This document shows, piece by piece, positions 32,501 to 40,454 of a stretch of DNA of 40,454 nt (positions are counted from its first letter, which is position 1; every line of letters begins with the position of its first letter). Under the pieces are notes generated by a model. The model did not search any database. It saw nothing but the letters and a program-made list of their open reading frames with translations, and was not told where the DNA came from. This DNA comes from an uncultured Bacteroides sp. GTDB lineage: Bacteria > Bacteroidota > Bacteroidia > Bacteroidales > Bacteroidaceae. The stretch covers positions 1-40,454 of the forward strand of contig CALUGY010000085.1 of assembly GCA_944320295.1 (NCBI GenBank), in the 5' to 3' direction. The translations under genes were made by a program, and so were the position numbers.

Positions 32501-33847
32501 ATGAACTATCAAATTGCCATTATCGGCGGTGGGCCTGCGGGCTACACGGCCGCCGAAGCTGCCGGGAAAGCCGGCCTGAGCGTAGTCCTCTTCGAAAAGA
32601 ACGCCCTGGGAGGCGTGTGCCTCAACGAGGGCTGCATCCCTACGAAGACGCTCCTTTACTCCGCCAAGATGTACGATCACGCCCGCGAGGCGAAGAAATA
32701 TGCCGTGACGGCGGCGGACGTGACCTTCGACCTGCCGAAAATCATTGCACGCAAGCAGAAAGTGGTACGCAAACTGGTGCTGGGCATCAAGGCCAAGCTG
32801 GCTGCCTGCAACGTGCAGCTGGTGAACGGCGAAGCGCAGATTGTGGACGCGCACCACGTGCGCTGCGGCGAGGAGGTGTACGAGTGCCAAAACCTGTTGC
32901 TGTGCACGGGTTCGCAAACGTTTGTCCCGCCCATTCCCGGAACGGACAGCGTGCCCTACTGGACGCACCGCGACGCGCTGGAGTGCCGCGAGCTGCCCGC
33001 GTCGCTGACGATTATCGGCGGTGGGGTCATCGGCATGGAGTTCGCCTCGTTCTTCAACAGTCTCGGCGTGAAGGTGTGCGTGGTGGAGATGCTGGATGAG
33101 ATTCTGGGCGGCATGGACCGCGAACTGTCCGCCATGCTGAGGGCCGACTACGCCAAGCGCGGCATATCGTTCTATCTTTCCACCAAGGTGACGGCCCTCT
33201 CGCAGACGGACGACGGGCTGCTGCACGTGGCCTGCGAGAACGCTTCCGGATGCCTCGACCTCGTGTCCGAAAGGGTGCTGATGAGCGTAGGGCGCCGCCC
33301 CGTGACTGAAGGCTTCGGCCTTGAAAACCTGGACTTGGCCCGCACGGAGCGCGGACGCATCGCGGTGGACGGCCACATGCAGACCTCCGTGCCCGGCGTG
33401 TATGCCTGCGGCGACCTGACGGGCTACTCGTTGCTGGCACACACGGCCGTGCGTGAAGCCGAGGCGGCGGTGAACCACATCGCCGGGCGCGATGACGCGA
33501 TGAGCTACCGCGCCATCCCTGCCGTGGTGTACACCAACCCCGAAATAGCCGGCGTGGGCGCAACGGAAGAATCCTTGCAACAACAGGGCACGCCGTTCCG
33601 TACCGTCCGCCTGCCCATGGCCTACAGCGGCCGCTTCGTGGCCGAGAACGAAGGCGTGAACGGTCTGTGCAAGCTGCTGGTGGGCGAGGACGACACGGTG
33701 CTGGGGGCGCATGTGCTGGGCAACCCCGCTTCGGAGATTATCACGCTGGCCGCCATGGCCGTGGAGCTGAAGCTCGCCACGCACCAGTGGAAACGTGTGG
33801 TCTTCCCCCATCCCACAGTAGGGGAGATATTCCGCGAAGCGTTGTAA
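32501..33847 (+). CDS. lpdA: Dihydrolipoyl dehydrogenase
   Basis: This FAD enzyme re-oxidises the lipoyl groups of 2-oxoacid dehydrogenase or glycine-cleavage complexes and passes electrons to NAD. The 448-residue protein has the FAD Rossmann motif IIGGGPAGYTAAEAA, the redox disulfide in GGVCLNEGCIPTK (Cys40 and Cys45), a second NAD-binding GGGVIGMEFASFF near 172, and the C-terminal HPTVGEIFREAL with the catalytic histidine and glutamate. No E2 or lipoyl gene is adjacent, so its partner complex is unknown. The ATG at 32501 is set by the N-terminal motif. Confidence 0.95.
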   Translation: MNYQIAIIGGGPAGYTAAEAAGKAGLSVVLFEKNALGGVCLNEGCIPTKTLLYSAKMYDHAREAKKYAVTAADVTFDLPKIIARKQKVVRKLVLGIKAKLAACNVQLVNGEAQIVDAHHVRCGEEVYECQNLLLCTGSQTFVPPIPGTDSVPYWTHRDALECRELPASLTIIGGGVIGMEFASFFNSLGVKVCVVEMLDEILGGMDRELSAMLRADYAKRGISFYLSTKVTALSQTDDGLLHVACENASGCLDLVSERVLMSVGRRPVTEGFGLENLDLARTERGRIAVDGHMQTSVPGVYACGDLTGYSLLAHTAVREAEAAVNHIAGRDDAMSYRAIPAVVYTNPEIAGVGATEESLQQQGTPFRTVRLPMAYSGRFVAENEGVNGLCKLLVGEDDTVLGAHVLGNPASEIITLAAMAVELKLATHQWKRVVFPHPTVGEIFREAL

Positions 33848-33860
33848 TACAGCAGATTAC

Positions 33861-33987
33861 GGCCATACGTTTTCCGCCTTTGCTTCCGACGTGTTGCGAG
33901 CGTGCTCGCAACGTGTTCGGAGCGCGGCCGCAACATGTTCCGTGTTTGCTCCGTACATGTTCGGAGCAAACCGCTCATTTATTCCCC
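33861..33987. repeat. 22-bp dyad array I (4 units, ACRYGT cores)
   Basis: Cores start at 33889, 33911, 33933 and 33955: ACGTGT, ACGTGT, ACATGT, ACATGT. The right flank GGAGCAAACCGCTC echoes the CAAACGCC arm; the left flank TTTTCCGCCTTTGC is its rough mirror. It lies between lpdA and dacB, before the dacB promoter region. Confidence 0.9.
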
Positions 33988-34044
33988 TTTCTGCTTCCAT
34001 GTTTGCGCGAAACGGGTTTACTTTGTAGCCCGAAAACTTAATCC

Positions 34045-35490
34045 ATGTACAAGATGATGAAACGATATTTGCTGGCAGCTTTCTGCATCTGCCAGTTTCC
34101 TGCCGGGCTGCTCGCGCAAGTTCCTGCCGACAGCAGCCTGCTTTCCGCCCGTATAGACACGCTGATAGCGCACGACCTGCCCCACGGTTCCAACGTGGGC
34201 ATTTCCGTATACGACTTGACCGCCCGCTGCCCGCTTTACAGTTATCAGGCCGACAAGTTGTCGCGTCCCGCGTCGACCATGAAACTGGTCACGGCCATCA
34301 CCGCCCTGTCGCAGCCGCGGGCCGACGAGCCTTTCCGCACCGAGGTGTGGTATCGCGGTACCATCGAGGCCGACACGCTGCACGGCGACCTCTACGTGGT
34401 GGGCGGTTTCGACCCGGAGTTCGGCGACCGCGACCTCGATTCGCTGGCCGCCGCCGTGGCACGCCTGCCTTTCACCGTGCTCGACGGTCGGGTGCTTGGC
34501 GACGTTTCCATGAAAGATTCCCTCTACTGGGGGAGCGGCTGGCTTTGGGACGACAACCCCGCACCCTATCAGCCCTACCTGTCGCCCTTGATGCTGTGCA
34601 AAGGCACGCTGACGGTCACCGCCCGTCCTGCCGCGCCGGGCGAGCCGGCCCGTCTGGAGGCGTTTCCTGCATCTACCTATTATGACTTGAAGAACCTCAC
34701 GCAGAGCCATACCCGCAGCGCCGGAGGTTTCCGCATGACGCGTGGATGGATGACGAACAGCAACGAGGTAGTGGTGCGCGGCAATGTGGACGGCGTGCGT
34801 TCGGGCACGGTGAACATCTTCGGCTCGCAAGACTTCTTCATGCAGACTTTTGTGGACAGGCTGCAAGCCCTGGGCGTGGGCCTGCCCGCTGGCTACGCCT
34901 ACGACGAACTGCCGCACGACAGCCTGTGCGTACGGGTGGCCGTACACGAAACCCCCATGCAGGCCGTACTGACGGAGATGATGAAGGAGAGCGACAACCT
35001 GAACGCCGAGGCCATGCTCTGCCGCCTGGGGGCACAGCATACCGGGCACAAGTACGTGTCGGCACGCGATGGCCTGAAGGCCGTGCGCGACCTGATAAAG
35101 CAGCTGGGCCTGCGCCCCGGGCACTACAAGCTGGCCGACGGATGCGGCCTGTCGCACTACGACTACCTGTCGCCGGAGTTGCTCACAGCCTTTCTGACCT
35201 ACGCCTATAACCGTACCGATGTGTTTCAGAAGCTGTACAAAGCCCTACCCGTGGGCGGTGTGGACGGCACGCTGAAATACAGGATGCAGGCGGGTACCCC
35301 CTCGCACCGCAACGTCCACGCCAAAACCGGTTCTTACACGGCGGTCAACTGCCTGGCCGGCTACCTGAAGGCGGAAAACGGGCATTGGGTGGCCTTTGCC
35401 ATCATGAACCAAAACGTGCTGTCGGGCCGCAAGGCGCGCAAGTTCCAGGATGCCGTGTGCGATGCGTTGATACGCTACACCGGGCAATGA
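34045..35490 (+). CDS. dacB: D-alanyl-D-alanine carboxypeptidase/endopeptidase (PBP4 type, S13)
   Basis: Enzymes of the S13 family cut D-Ala-D-Ala ends and peptide cross-links of peptidoglycan in the periplasm. The 481-residue product has a signal peptide (about 1-24, ending GLLAQ). The three penicillin-binding motifs are in order: STMK at 77-80 with catalytic Ser77, SDN at 316-318, and KTG at 427-429. The long insertion between the first two motifs is typical of PBP4. Codons for MMKRYL at 34054 could also serve as a start. It is monocistronic, followed by a hairpin shared with the converging CoA-transferase gene. Confidence 0.94.
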   Translation: MYKMMKRYLLAAFCICQFPAGLLAQVPADSSLLSARIDTLIAHDLPHGSNVGISVYDLTARCPLYSYQADKLSRPASTMKLVTAITALSQPRADEPFRTEVWYRGTIEADTLHGDLYVVGGFDPEFGDRDLDSLAAAVARLPFTVLDGRVLGDVSMKDSLYWGSGWLWDDNPAPYQPYLSPLMLCKGTLTVTARPAAPGEPARLEAFPASTYYDLKNLTQSHTRSAGGFRMTRGWMTNSNEVVVRGNVDGVRSGTVNIFGSQDFFMQTFVDRLQALGVGLPAGYAYDELPHDSLCVRVAVHETPMQAVLTEMMKESDNLNAEAMLCRLGAQHTGHKYVSARDGLKAVRDLIKQLGLRPGHYKLADGCGLSHYDYLSPELLTAFLTYAYNRTDVFQKLYKALPVGGVDGTLKYRMQAGTPSHRNVHAKTGSYTAVNCLAGYLKAENGHWVAFAIMNQNVLSGRKARKFQDAVCDALIRYTGQ

Positions 35491-35535
35491 TGCGGGGCAC
35501 GGCCCCTCCTCTTTCCATCTGTTTCAAGCAAGGGT

Positions 35536-35580
35536 ATAAAAAGAACGGCAGGCCTGCCATGGGCGGGTCTGCCGTTCGTC
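35536..35580. terminator. Terminator between dacB and the CoA-transferase gene
   Basis: GAACGGCAG (35543-35551) and CTGCCGTTC (35569-35577) form a perfect 9-bp stem. On the minus strand it is followed by TTTTTATA, a good T run; on the plus strand only by GTCTGTTA. It should mainly end the minus-strand CoA-transferase transcript, and partly that of dacB. Confidence 0.75.
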
Positions 35581-35608
35581 TGTTATATCGGATGATGTTT
35601 TCTGCGGG

Positions 35609-37105
35609 TTAGAGGTATTGTCCCCAGTCGGTGTTGCGCATGTCCCCGCTCTTTGCCAGTTCGGCGTGCATGCCCAAGGCGGCGCGGATGGCGTGCGGTG
35701 TCTGTGCCTTTCCGTCGGTCATCTTCAGGTAGTCCCACAGCAGTTGCTTGTAGTCCGGGTGTACGCAGTTCTCGATGATGGCCTGTGCACGTTCCTTCGG
35801 GCTCTTTCCTCGAAGGTCGGCTACACCCTGTTCCGTGACTATGATGTTTACGTCGTGCTCTGTGTGGTCGTGGTGTGAAATCATCGGCACGATGGCGCTG
35901 ATTTTTCCTTCCTTGGCCACGGACGGGCAGGTGAAGATGGAGATGTATGCGTTGCGCGTGAAGTCGCCGCTTCCGCCAATGCCGTTCATCATCTTGGTGC
36001 CGCCTATGTGCGTGGAGTTCACGTTACCGTAGATGTCGGCTTCGATGGCGGTGTTGATGGAGATGATACCTAACCGGCGCACCACTTCGGGGTTGTTCGA
36101 TATTTCCGACGGGCGGAGCACCAGTTTGTCGCGGAAGAAGTCCATGTCGTCGTAGATACCTTGCAGGCAGTCGTTCGTTACGGTGAGTGAGCAGGCGCTG
36201 CCGAACTTTATGCGTCCCTCACGTATCAGGCCGATGACGGAGTTCTGTATCACTTCCGTGTACATTTCGAAGGGAGGTATGGTCTTGTCATGCCCCAAGG
36301 CGCTGAGCACCGCGTTGGCAATGTTCCCCACACCCGATTGCAGCGGCAGGAAAGTGGGCGGGATGATGCCGCGTTTCATGTCCGAAGCCAGGAAGTCGGC
36401 CACGTTGCGTCCGATTTTGTCGGTCAAGGGGTCGGCTGCGGAGAAAGAGCGTGCCTCGTCGGGCCAGTTGGTCTCCACGATTCCGACAATCTTCTTCGGG
36501 TCTACCTGTATGTAAGGAGTGCCGATACGGTCGCTCGGCTTGTAAACGGGAATCTCGCGGCGGTAAGGCGGGTCGAGCGGCTCGTATACGTCGTGCAGGC
36601 CCATGGCTGCCTTGCTGTGGGCAGCGTTCAGCTCTATGATAATCTTGTCGGCCAGGCGGCAAACTGTGGGAGATATGCCTCCGGCAGCTGTCAGGTAAAT
36701 CTTGCCGTCATCGGTCACTTCGCAGGCTTCTATGATGGCTACGTTTACTTTACCCATGAAGCCGTAGCGCAGTTCCTGTGCCATTTGCGACAAGTGTATG
36801 TCGTTGTAGGCTATTTCACCGTTGTTCACGGCTTTGCGGAAGTCGGGATTCGTGGTGTAGGGGGCACGGTAGCGGATGGCCTTGGCACGCGACAATACGC
36901 CGTCGCAAGAGTCGCCGGTAGAGGCGCCTGTAAAGATTCCCACTTGGAAAGGTCGCCCTGCGGCGTGTTCCGCTTCTGCTATTTTTGCCAATTCTGCTGT
37001 CACGGCTTTTGCCGTGCCTGCGGGGGTGAACCCGCTCAAGCCGATGTTGTATCCGTGCTTGATGAGGCTGGCAGCTTCTGCTACCGAAATGTGATTGAAT
37101 GACAT
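35609..37105 (-). CDS. Succinyl-CoA:acetate CoA-transferase / acetyl-CoA hydrolase family
   Basis: The 498-residue class I CoA-transferase matches the AarC/Cat1/ScpC family over its whole length. Key parts are GLSGFTPAGTAKAV at the N-terminus, EMYTEVIQNSVIGLI with catalytic Glu284 that forms the glutamyl-CoA intermediate, GGTKMMNGIGGSGDFTRNAY, and SHHDHTEHDVNIIVTEQGVADLRG. In Bacteroides this activity fits acetate and succinate/propionate fermentation, moving CoA between succinate and acetate. Whether acetyl-CoA or another donor is preferred cannot be read. It is 35 bases downstream of the small membrane protein gene and shares its promoter. Confidence 0.92.
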   Translation of the reverse strand: MSFNHISVAEAASLIKHGYNIGLSGFTPAGTAKAVTAELAKIAEAEHAAGRPFQVGIFTGASTGDSCDGVLSRAKAIRYRAPYTTNPDFRKAVNNGEIAYNDIHLSQMAQELRYGFMGKVNVAIIEACEVTDDGKIYLTAAGGISPTVCRLADKIIIELNAAHSKAAMGLHDVYEPLDPPYRREIPVYKPSDRIGTPYIQVDPKKIVGIVETNWPDEARSFSAADPLTDKIGRNVADFLASDMKRGIIPPTFLPLQSGVGNIANAVLSALGHDKTIPPFEMYTEVIQNSVIGLIREGRIKFGSACSLTVTNDCLQGIYDDMDFFRDKLVLRPSEISNNPEVVRRLGIISINTAIEADIYGNVNSTHIGGTKMMNGIGGSGDFTRNAYISIFTCPSVAKEGKISAIVPMISHHDHTEHDVNIIVTEQGVADLRGKSPKERAQAIIENCVHPDYKQLLWDYLKMTDGKAQTPHAIRAALGMHAELAKSGDMRNTDWGQYL

Positions 37106-37140
37106 AGTTCAGATGTTATTGTTTCGTATTAAATATATTT

Positions 37141-37557
37141 TCAGTACTTGCGTTGGAGTATTTCCGACCAGACGATGGCTTTCCGTGCTTCTTCGGCGGA
37201 GTGGAACCGGTAATCGTTTCCGTCATCATCATATTCTGCTGTGTCGGTGGCCATGGGGGGTTGCGGCATGGCAGGAGGCGGTGCAGGGCGTGGGGATGAA
37301 GGGCGTCTGTCCGCCATGGAAGCATGATAGGACGGAGTCCTTTGCCCTTGTCCCGCGAACGGGGGATGGGGTACGGGCGGCACGTGGTGCGGTTCGGGGC
37401 CTGTCCCGCCTATCCAGTCGTCGGTCGTGGGAGGCGTGTACGGCCGGTGCTCGCCGGTTGCCTTCCTTGCTTTCTTGCGTGCATCTTTCCTGACTTGCCC
37501 CACAAGGCTGATGACCGCGACAGCCGCTATGACCACAAACTTTATGATGTCTTCCAT
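37141..37557 (-). CDS. Small membrane protein with proline-rich region, unknown function
   Basis: The 138-residue protein begins with one hydrophobic segment (MEDIIKFVVIAAVAVISLVG), then a basic patch (RKDARKKARK), a long Pro- and His-rich low-complexity middle, and a conserved-looking end (SAEEARKAIVWSEILQRKY). Similar tails occur in uncharacterised Bacteroides proteins; I cannot name a function. The ATG at 37557 fits the promoter at 37578-37608. It is the first gene of a two-gene unit with the CoA-transferase. Confidence 0.7.
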   Translation of the reverse strand: MEDIIKFVVIAAVAVISLVGQVRKDARKKARKATGEHRPYTPPTTDDWIGGTGPEPHHVPPVPHPPFAGQGQRTPSYHASMADRRPSSPRPAPPPAMPQPPMATDTAEYDDDGNDYRFHSAEEARKAIVWSEILQRKY

Positions 37558-37577
37558 TTTCTTTGCTATTTCACGCC

Positions 37578-37608
37578 CAAAGTTAGCCAATAAAATCGTA
37601 GCGGCCAA
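37578..37608 (-). promoter_or_regulatory. Promoter of the small membrane protein/CoA-transferase unit
   Basis: On the minus strand TTG (37608-37606) and TAACTTTG (37585-37578) are 20 bp apart. The start codon is 20 bases further. Two near-identical stretches, GTTAGCCAATAAAA and AGTAGCCAATAAAA, overlap and follow it. Confidence 0.6.
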
Positions 37609-37623
37609 CAGTAGCCAATAAAA

Positions 37624-37660
37624 AAGGGCAGCTTCACAGCTCCCCTTAATCTTTTTTTTA
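37624..37660 (+). terminator. Plus-strand terminator-like hairpin in a divergent gap
   Basis: AAGGGCAGCT (37624-37633) pairs with AGCTCCCCTT (37638-37647) with one mismatch and a tetraloop, followed by eight T at 37652-37659. It has the form of an intrinsic terminator, but no plus-strand gene lies just upstream; it could end an unseen small RNA or act as an attenuator. Confidence 0.6.
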
Positions 37661-37675
37661 ACCTAAACCTTAACT

Positions 37676-37777
37676 ATGAAAAAATCTAATGTTTCTTTTC
37701 GCAGACGAAAATCCGAAATATTTTGCGTTGCTGCAAGTATCTTGTGGAAAAATTCCTCACCACTTAACATTAATTAA
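37676..37777 (+). CDS. Possible 33-residue small protein
   Basis: An ATG at 37676 follows the AT-rich leader CCTAAACCTTAACT, a sequence style common before real Bacteroides start codons, and opens a 33-codon frame ending TAA at 37775. The peptide starts MKKSNVSFRRRKSE and is basic, with a short hydrophobic middle. It begins 16 bases after a terminator-like hairpin. I recognise no family. It may be a leader peptide or chance; the rest of this 417-bp gap up to miaB holds only promoter sequences. Confidence 0.25.
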   Translation: MKKSNVSFRRRKSEIFCVAASILWKNSSPLNIN

Positions 37778-37914
37778 TTACTTGCCTGTGTGAAAGGTAA
37801 ATAAAACTGCTGTTCAACATATTTTTGTACCTCTCGAACCATTTTTCGTTCTGCTTGCAAAGTCCGTGCCGGGCTTTTTCGTTCGTTTATGCTGCGCCAT
37901 TGGCGGCGATGCCG

Positions 37915-37922
37915 TATCTTTG
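37915..37922 (+). promoter_or_regulatory. -7 element of miaB
   Basis: TATCTTTG, an exact consensus match, lies 52 bases before the miaB start. No TTG box is found at the standard distance. Confidence 0.5.
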
Positions 37923-37974
37923 CGGTGCAAAAGGCTGTGTGCCTTGATGGTATTAACTAACAAAACAGAAACGA

Positions 37975-39348
<1,374 letters not shown>

Positions 39349-39390
39349 GCTTTCATCCCATCCCCCTTTCTGAAGGGTCTGTAGAGGGGG

Positions 39391-39508
39391 TATATAGGGC
39401 GTTTGTCCGCAACATGTCGCGGCCGTGCCCGCAACGTGTTGCGTCCGCGCTCCGTACATGTTGCGAGTACGGCCGCGACACGTTCGGAGCAAAACGCCCG
39501 TACGTGGC
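39391..39508. repeat. 22-bp dyad array J (4 units, ACRYGT cores)
   Basis: Cores start at 39412, 39434, 39456 and 39478: ACATGT, ACGTGT, ACATGT, ACACGT. The first spacer CGCGGCCGTGCCCGCA matches the reverse complement of the third at 14 of 16 positions. The left arm TATATAGGGCGTTTG and right arm CAAAACGCCCGTA are clear. It lies between miaB and two mutS promoters. Confidence 0.93.
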
Positions 39509-39599
39509 CTTCCCGGAGGCGTTGCATGGCAGTCTCTTCCGGGGTCTGTCTTGGCGCGGCACGGCGTTCTGTTAAGGCTTGCTAAGTATTGGAAGCCCG

Positions 39600-39632
39600 C
39601 TTGCCCTCTTGTGCGGAAAATCACTATCTTTG
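39600..39632 (+). promoter_or_regulatory. Upstream mutS promoter
   Basis: CTTG at 39600-39603 and TATCTTTG at 39625-39632 are 21 bp apart. It would give a mutS leader of about 125 bases containing a short open frame. Confidence 0.6.
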
Positions 39633-39688
39633 TTTCACGAAGATAGGATGCGGTTCGGCAGAGCCAACATCGGAAACTGCGTTTTCAT

Positions 39689-39720
39689 CTTGTCTCTGCC
39701 CTCACCTTTCCGTATCTTTG
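39689..39720 (+). promoter_or_regulatory. Downstream mutS promoter
   Basis: CTTG at 39689-39692 and TATCTTTG at 39713-39720 are 20 bp apart, an excellent match, 43 bases before the mutS ATG. Confidence 0.7.
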
Positions 39721-39763
39721 TCTGTCAACCAGGAACACCGTTCCTCATAAAAGCAAGATTTGC

Positions 39764-40454
39764 ATGAGTAAAGACATTGCCTCTACCCCGATGATGAAAC
39801 AGTTCTTCGACCTCAAGGCCAAGCACCCTGATGCCATGATGCTTTTCCGTTGCGGGGACTTCTATGAAACCTATTGCGATGACGCCGTGGTGGCAGCGGA
39901 CATACTGGGCATCACGCTCACCAAGCGGAACAACGGCAAGGCCGGGCAGGTCATCGAGATGGCGGGTTTTCCCCACCACGCATTGGACACCTACCTGCCC
40001 AAGCTTATACGCGCAGGCAAGCGCGTGGCCATCTGCGACCAGCTGGAAGACCCCAAGCTGGCCAAGAAACTGGTGAAGCGGGGCATCACGGAGCTGGTGA
40101 CGCCGGGCGTATCCATCAACGACAACATACTGAACTACAAGGAGAACAACTTCCTGGCCGCCGTCCACTTGGGCAAGGGTCTTTGTGGCGTGGCTTTCCT
40201 GGACATCTCCACGGGCGAGTTCCTCACCGCCGAGGGGCCTGCCGACTATGTGGACAAGCTGCTGAACAACTTCGCGCCCAAGGAGGTACTGTTCGAGCGT
40301 GGCAAGCGGCAGGACTTCGAGGTGCGCTTCGGCAACAAGTTCTTCACCTTCGAGCTGGACGACTGGGTGTTCACCGAGGCGTCTGCGCGCGAGCGGCTGC
40401 TGAAGCACTTCGAGGTGAAGAACCTGAAGGGCTTCGGCGTGGAGCACCTGCGCT
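39764..40454 (+). CDS. mutS: DNA mismatch repair protein MutS, N-terminal part
   Basis: MutS recognises mispaired bases and starts mismatch repair. The visible 230 residues are the mismatch-binding domain I and most of the connector domain. [20 protein letters not shown] precedes GDFYE with the mismatch-stacking Phe33 and Glu35, followed by [17 protein letters not shown] and [17 protein letters not shown]. The gene runs off the window's end, so the ATPase domain is not seen. The ATG at 39764 is supported by the conserved N-terminus and by two well-placed promoters. Confidence 0.96.
   Translation, partial: MSKDIASTPMMKQFFDLKAKHPDAMMLFRCGDFYETYCDDAVVAADILGITLTKRNNGKAGQVIEMAGFPHHALDTYLPKLIRAGKRVAICDQLEDPKLAKKLVKRGITELVTPGVSINDNILNYKENNFLAAVHLGKGLCGVAFLDISTGEFLTAEGPADYVDKLLNNFAPKEVLFERGKRQDFEVRFGNKFFTFELDDWVFTEASARERLLKHFEVKNLKGFGVEHLR

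Overview
The window is a chromosomal segment of a Bacteroidales bacterium, most likely a Bacteroides-type gut anaerobe with GC-rich genes. Three things point there. The promoters are of the Bacteroides type, with a TTG/TTTG box about 20 bp before TAnnTTTG. The gene content includes a PorZ-like protein with a type IX sorting domain, DUF4294 and DUF3098 proteins and a succinyl-CoA:acetate CoA-transferase. The order ftsX-DUF3098-uppP-truB-queA-folK is common in Bacteroidetes. Nearly everything is core housekeeping. I see no prophage, insertion sequence, CRISPR array or toxin-antitoxin gene.

Layout. 1-6.9 kb: the 3' end of tyrS, tRNA-Gln, a helix-hairpin-helix outer-membrane-type protein, a DUF4294 protein, a YitT-family membrane protein, a TrmH-type RNA methyltransferase, a 472-bp AT-rich divergent gap that could be a replication origin, and nadA. 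6.9-13.7 kb, minus strand: leuS, a second YitT gene, rdgB and porZ. 14.1-19.6 kb, plus strand: methyltransferase, ftsX, DUF3098, uppP, truB, queA, folK. 19.6-22.5 kb: metK behind a SAM-II-type riboswitch, then a radical SAM gene. 22.5-26.4 kb, minus strand: SulP transporter, TraB/GumN protein, NUC1 nuclease. 26.7-28.5 kb: rubrerythrin and an M48 peptidase. 28.6-33.8 kb: phosphodiester glycosidase family protein, nadB, PH-domain membrane protein, lipoprotein, lpdA. 34-40.45 kb: dacB, a CoA-transferase with a small membrane protein, miaB, and the start of mutS.

The most unusual content lies between the genes. Ten intergenic gaps each hold exactly four dyad units at exactly 22-bp spacing. All 40 units have the core ACRYGT: by hand count 17 ACATGT, 10 ACGTGT, 9 ACGCGT and 4 ACACGT. 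Most spacers carry a second dyad (CRYG) at the midpoint, so a purine-pyrimidine-centred dyad recurs every 11 bp. The whole 88-bp block is often flanked by inverted arms resembling GGGCGTTTG and CAAACGCC. The blocks lie between transcription units, usually after the upstream gene's terminator and before the next gene's promoter. A second family with the same 22/11-bp geometry but a GTAC core lies behind the rubrerythrin gene, next to one of the ten. I do not recognise either family. The evidence favours a DNA-level boundary element over an RNA hairpin, but its function is unknown.
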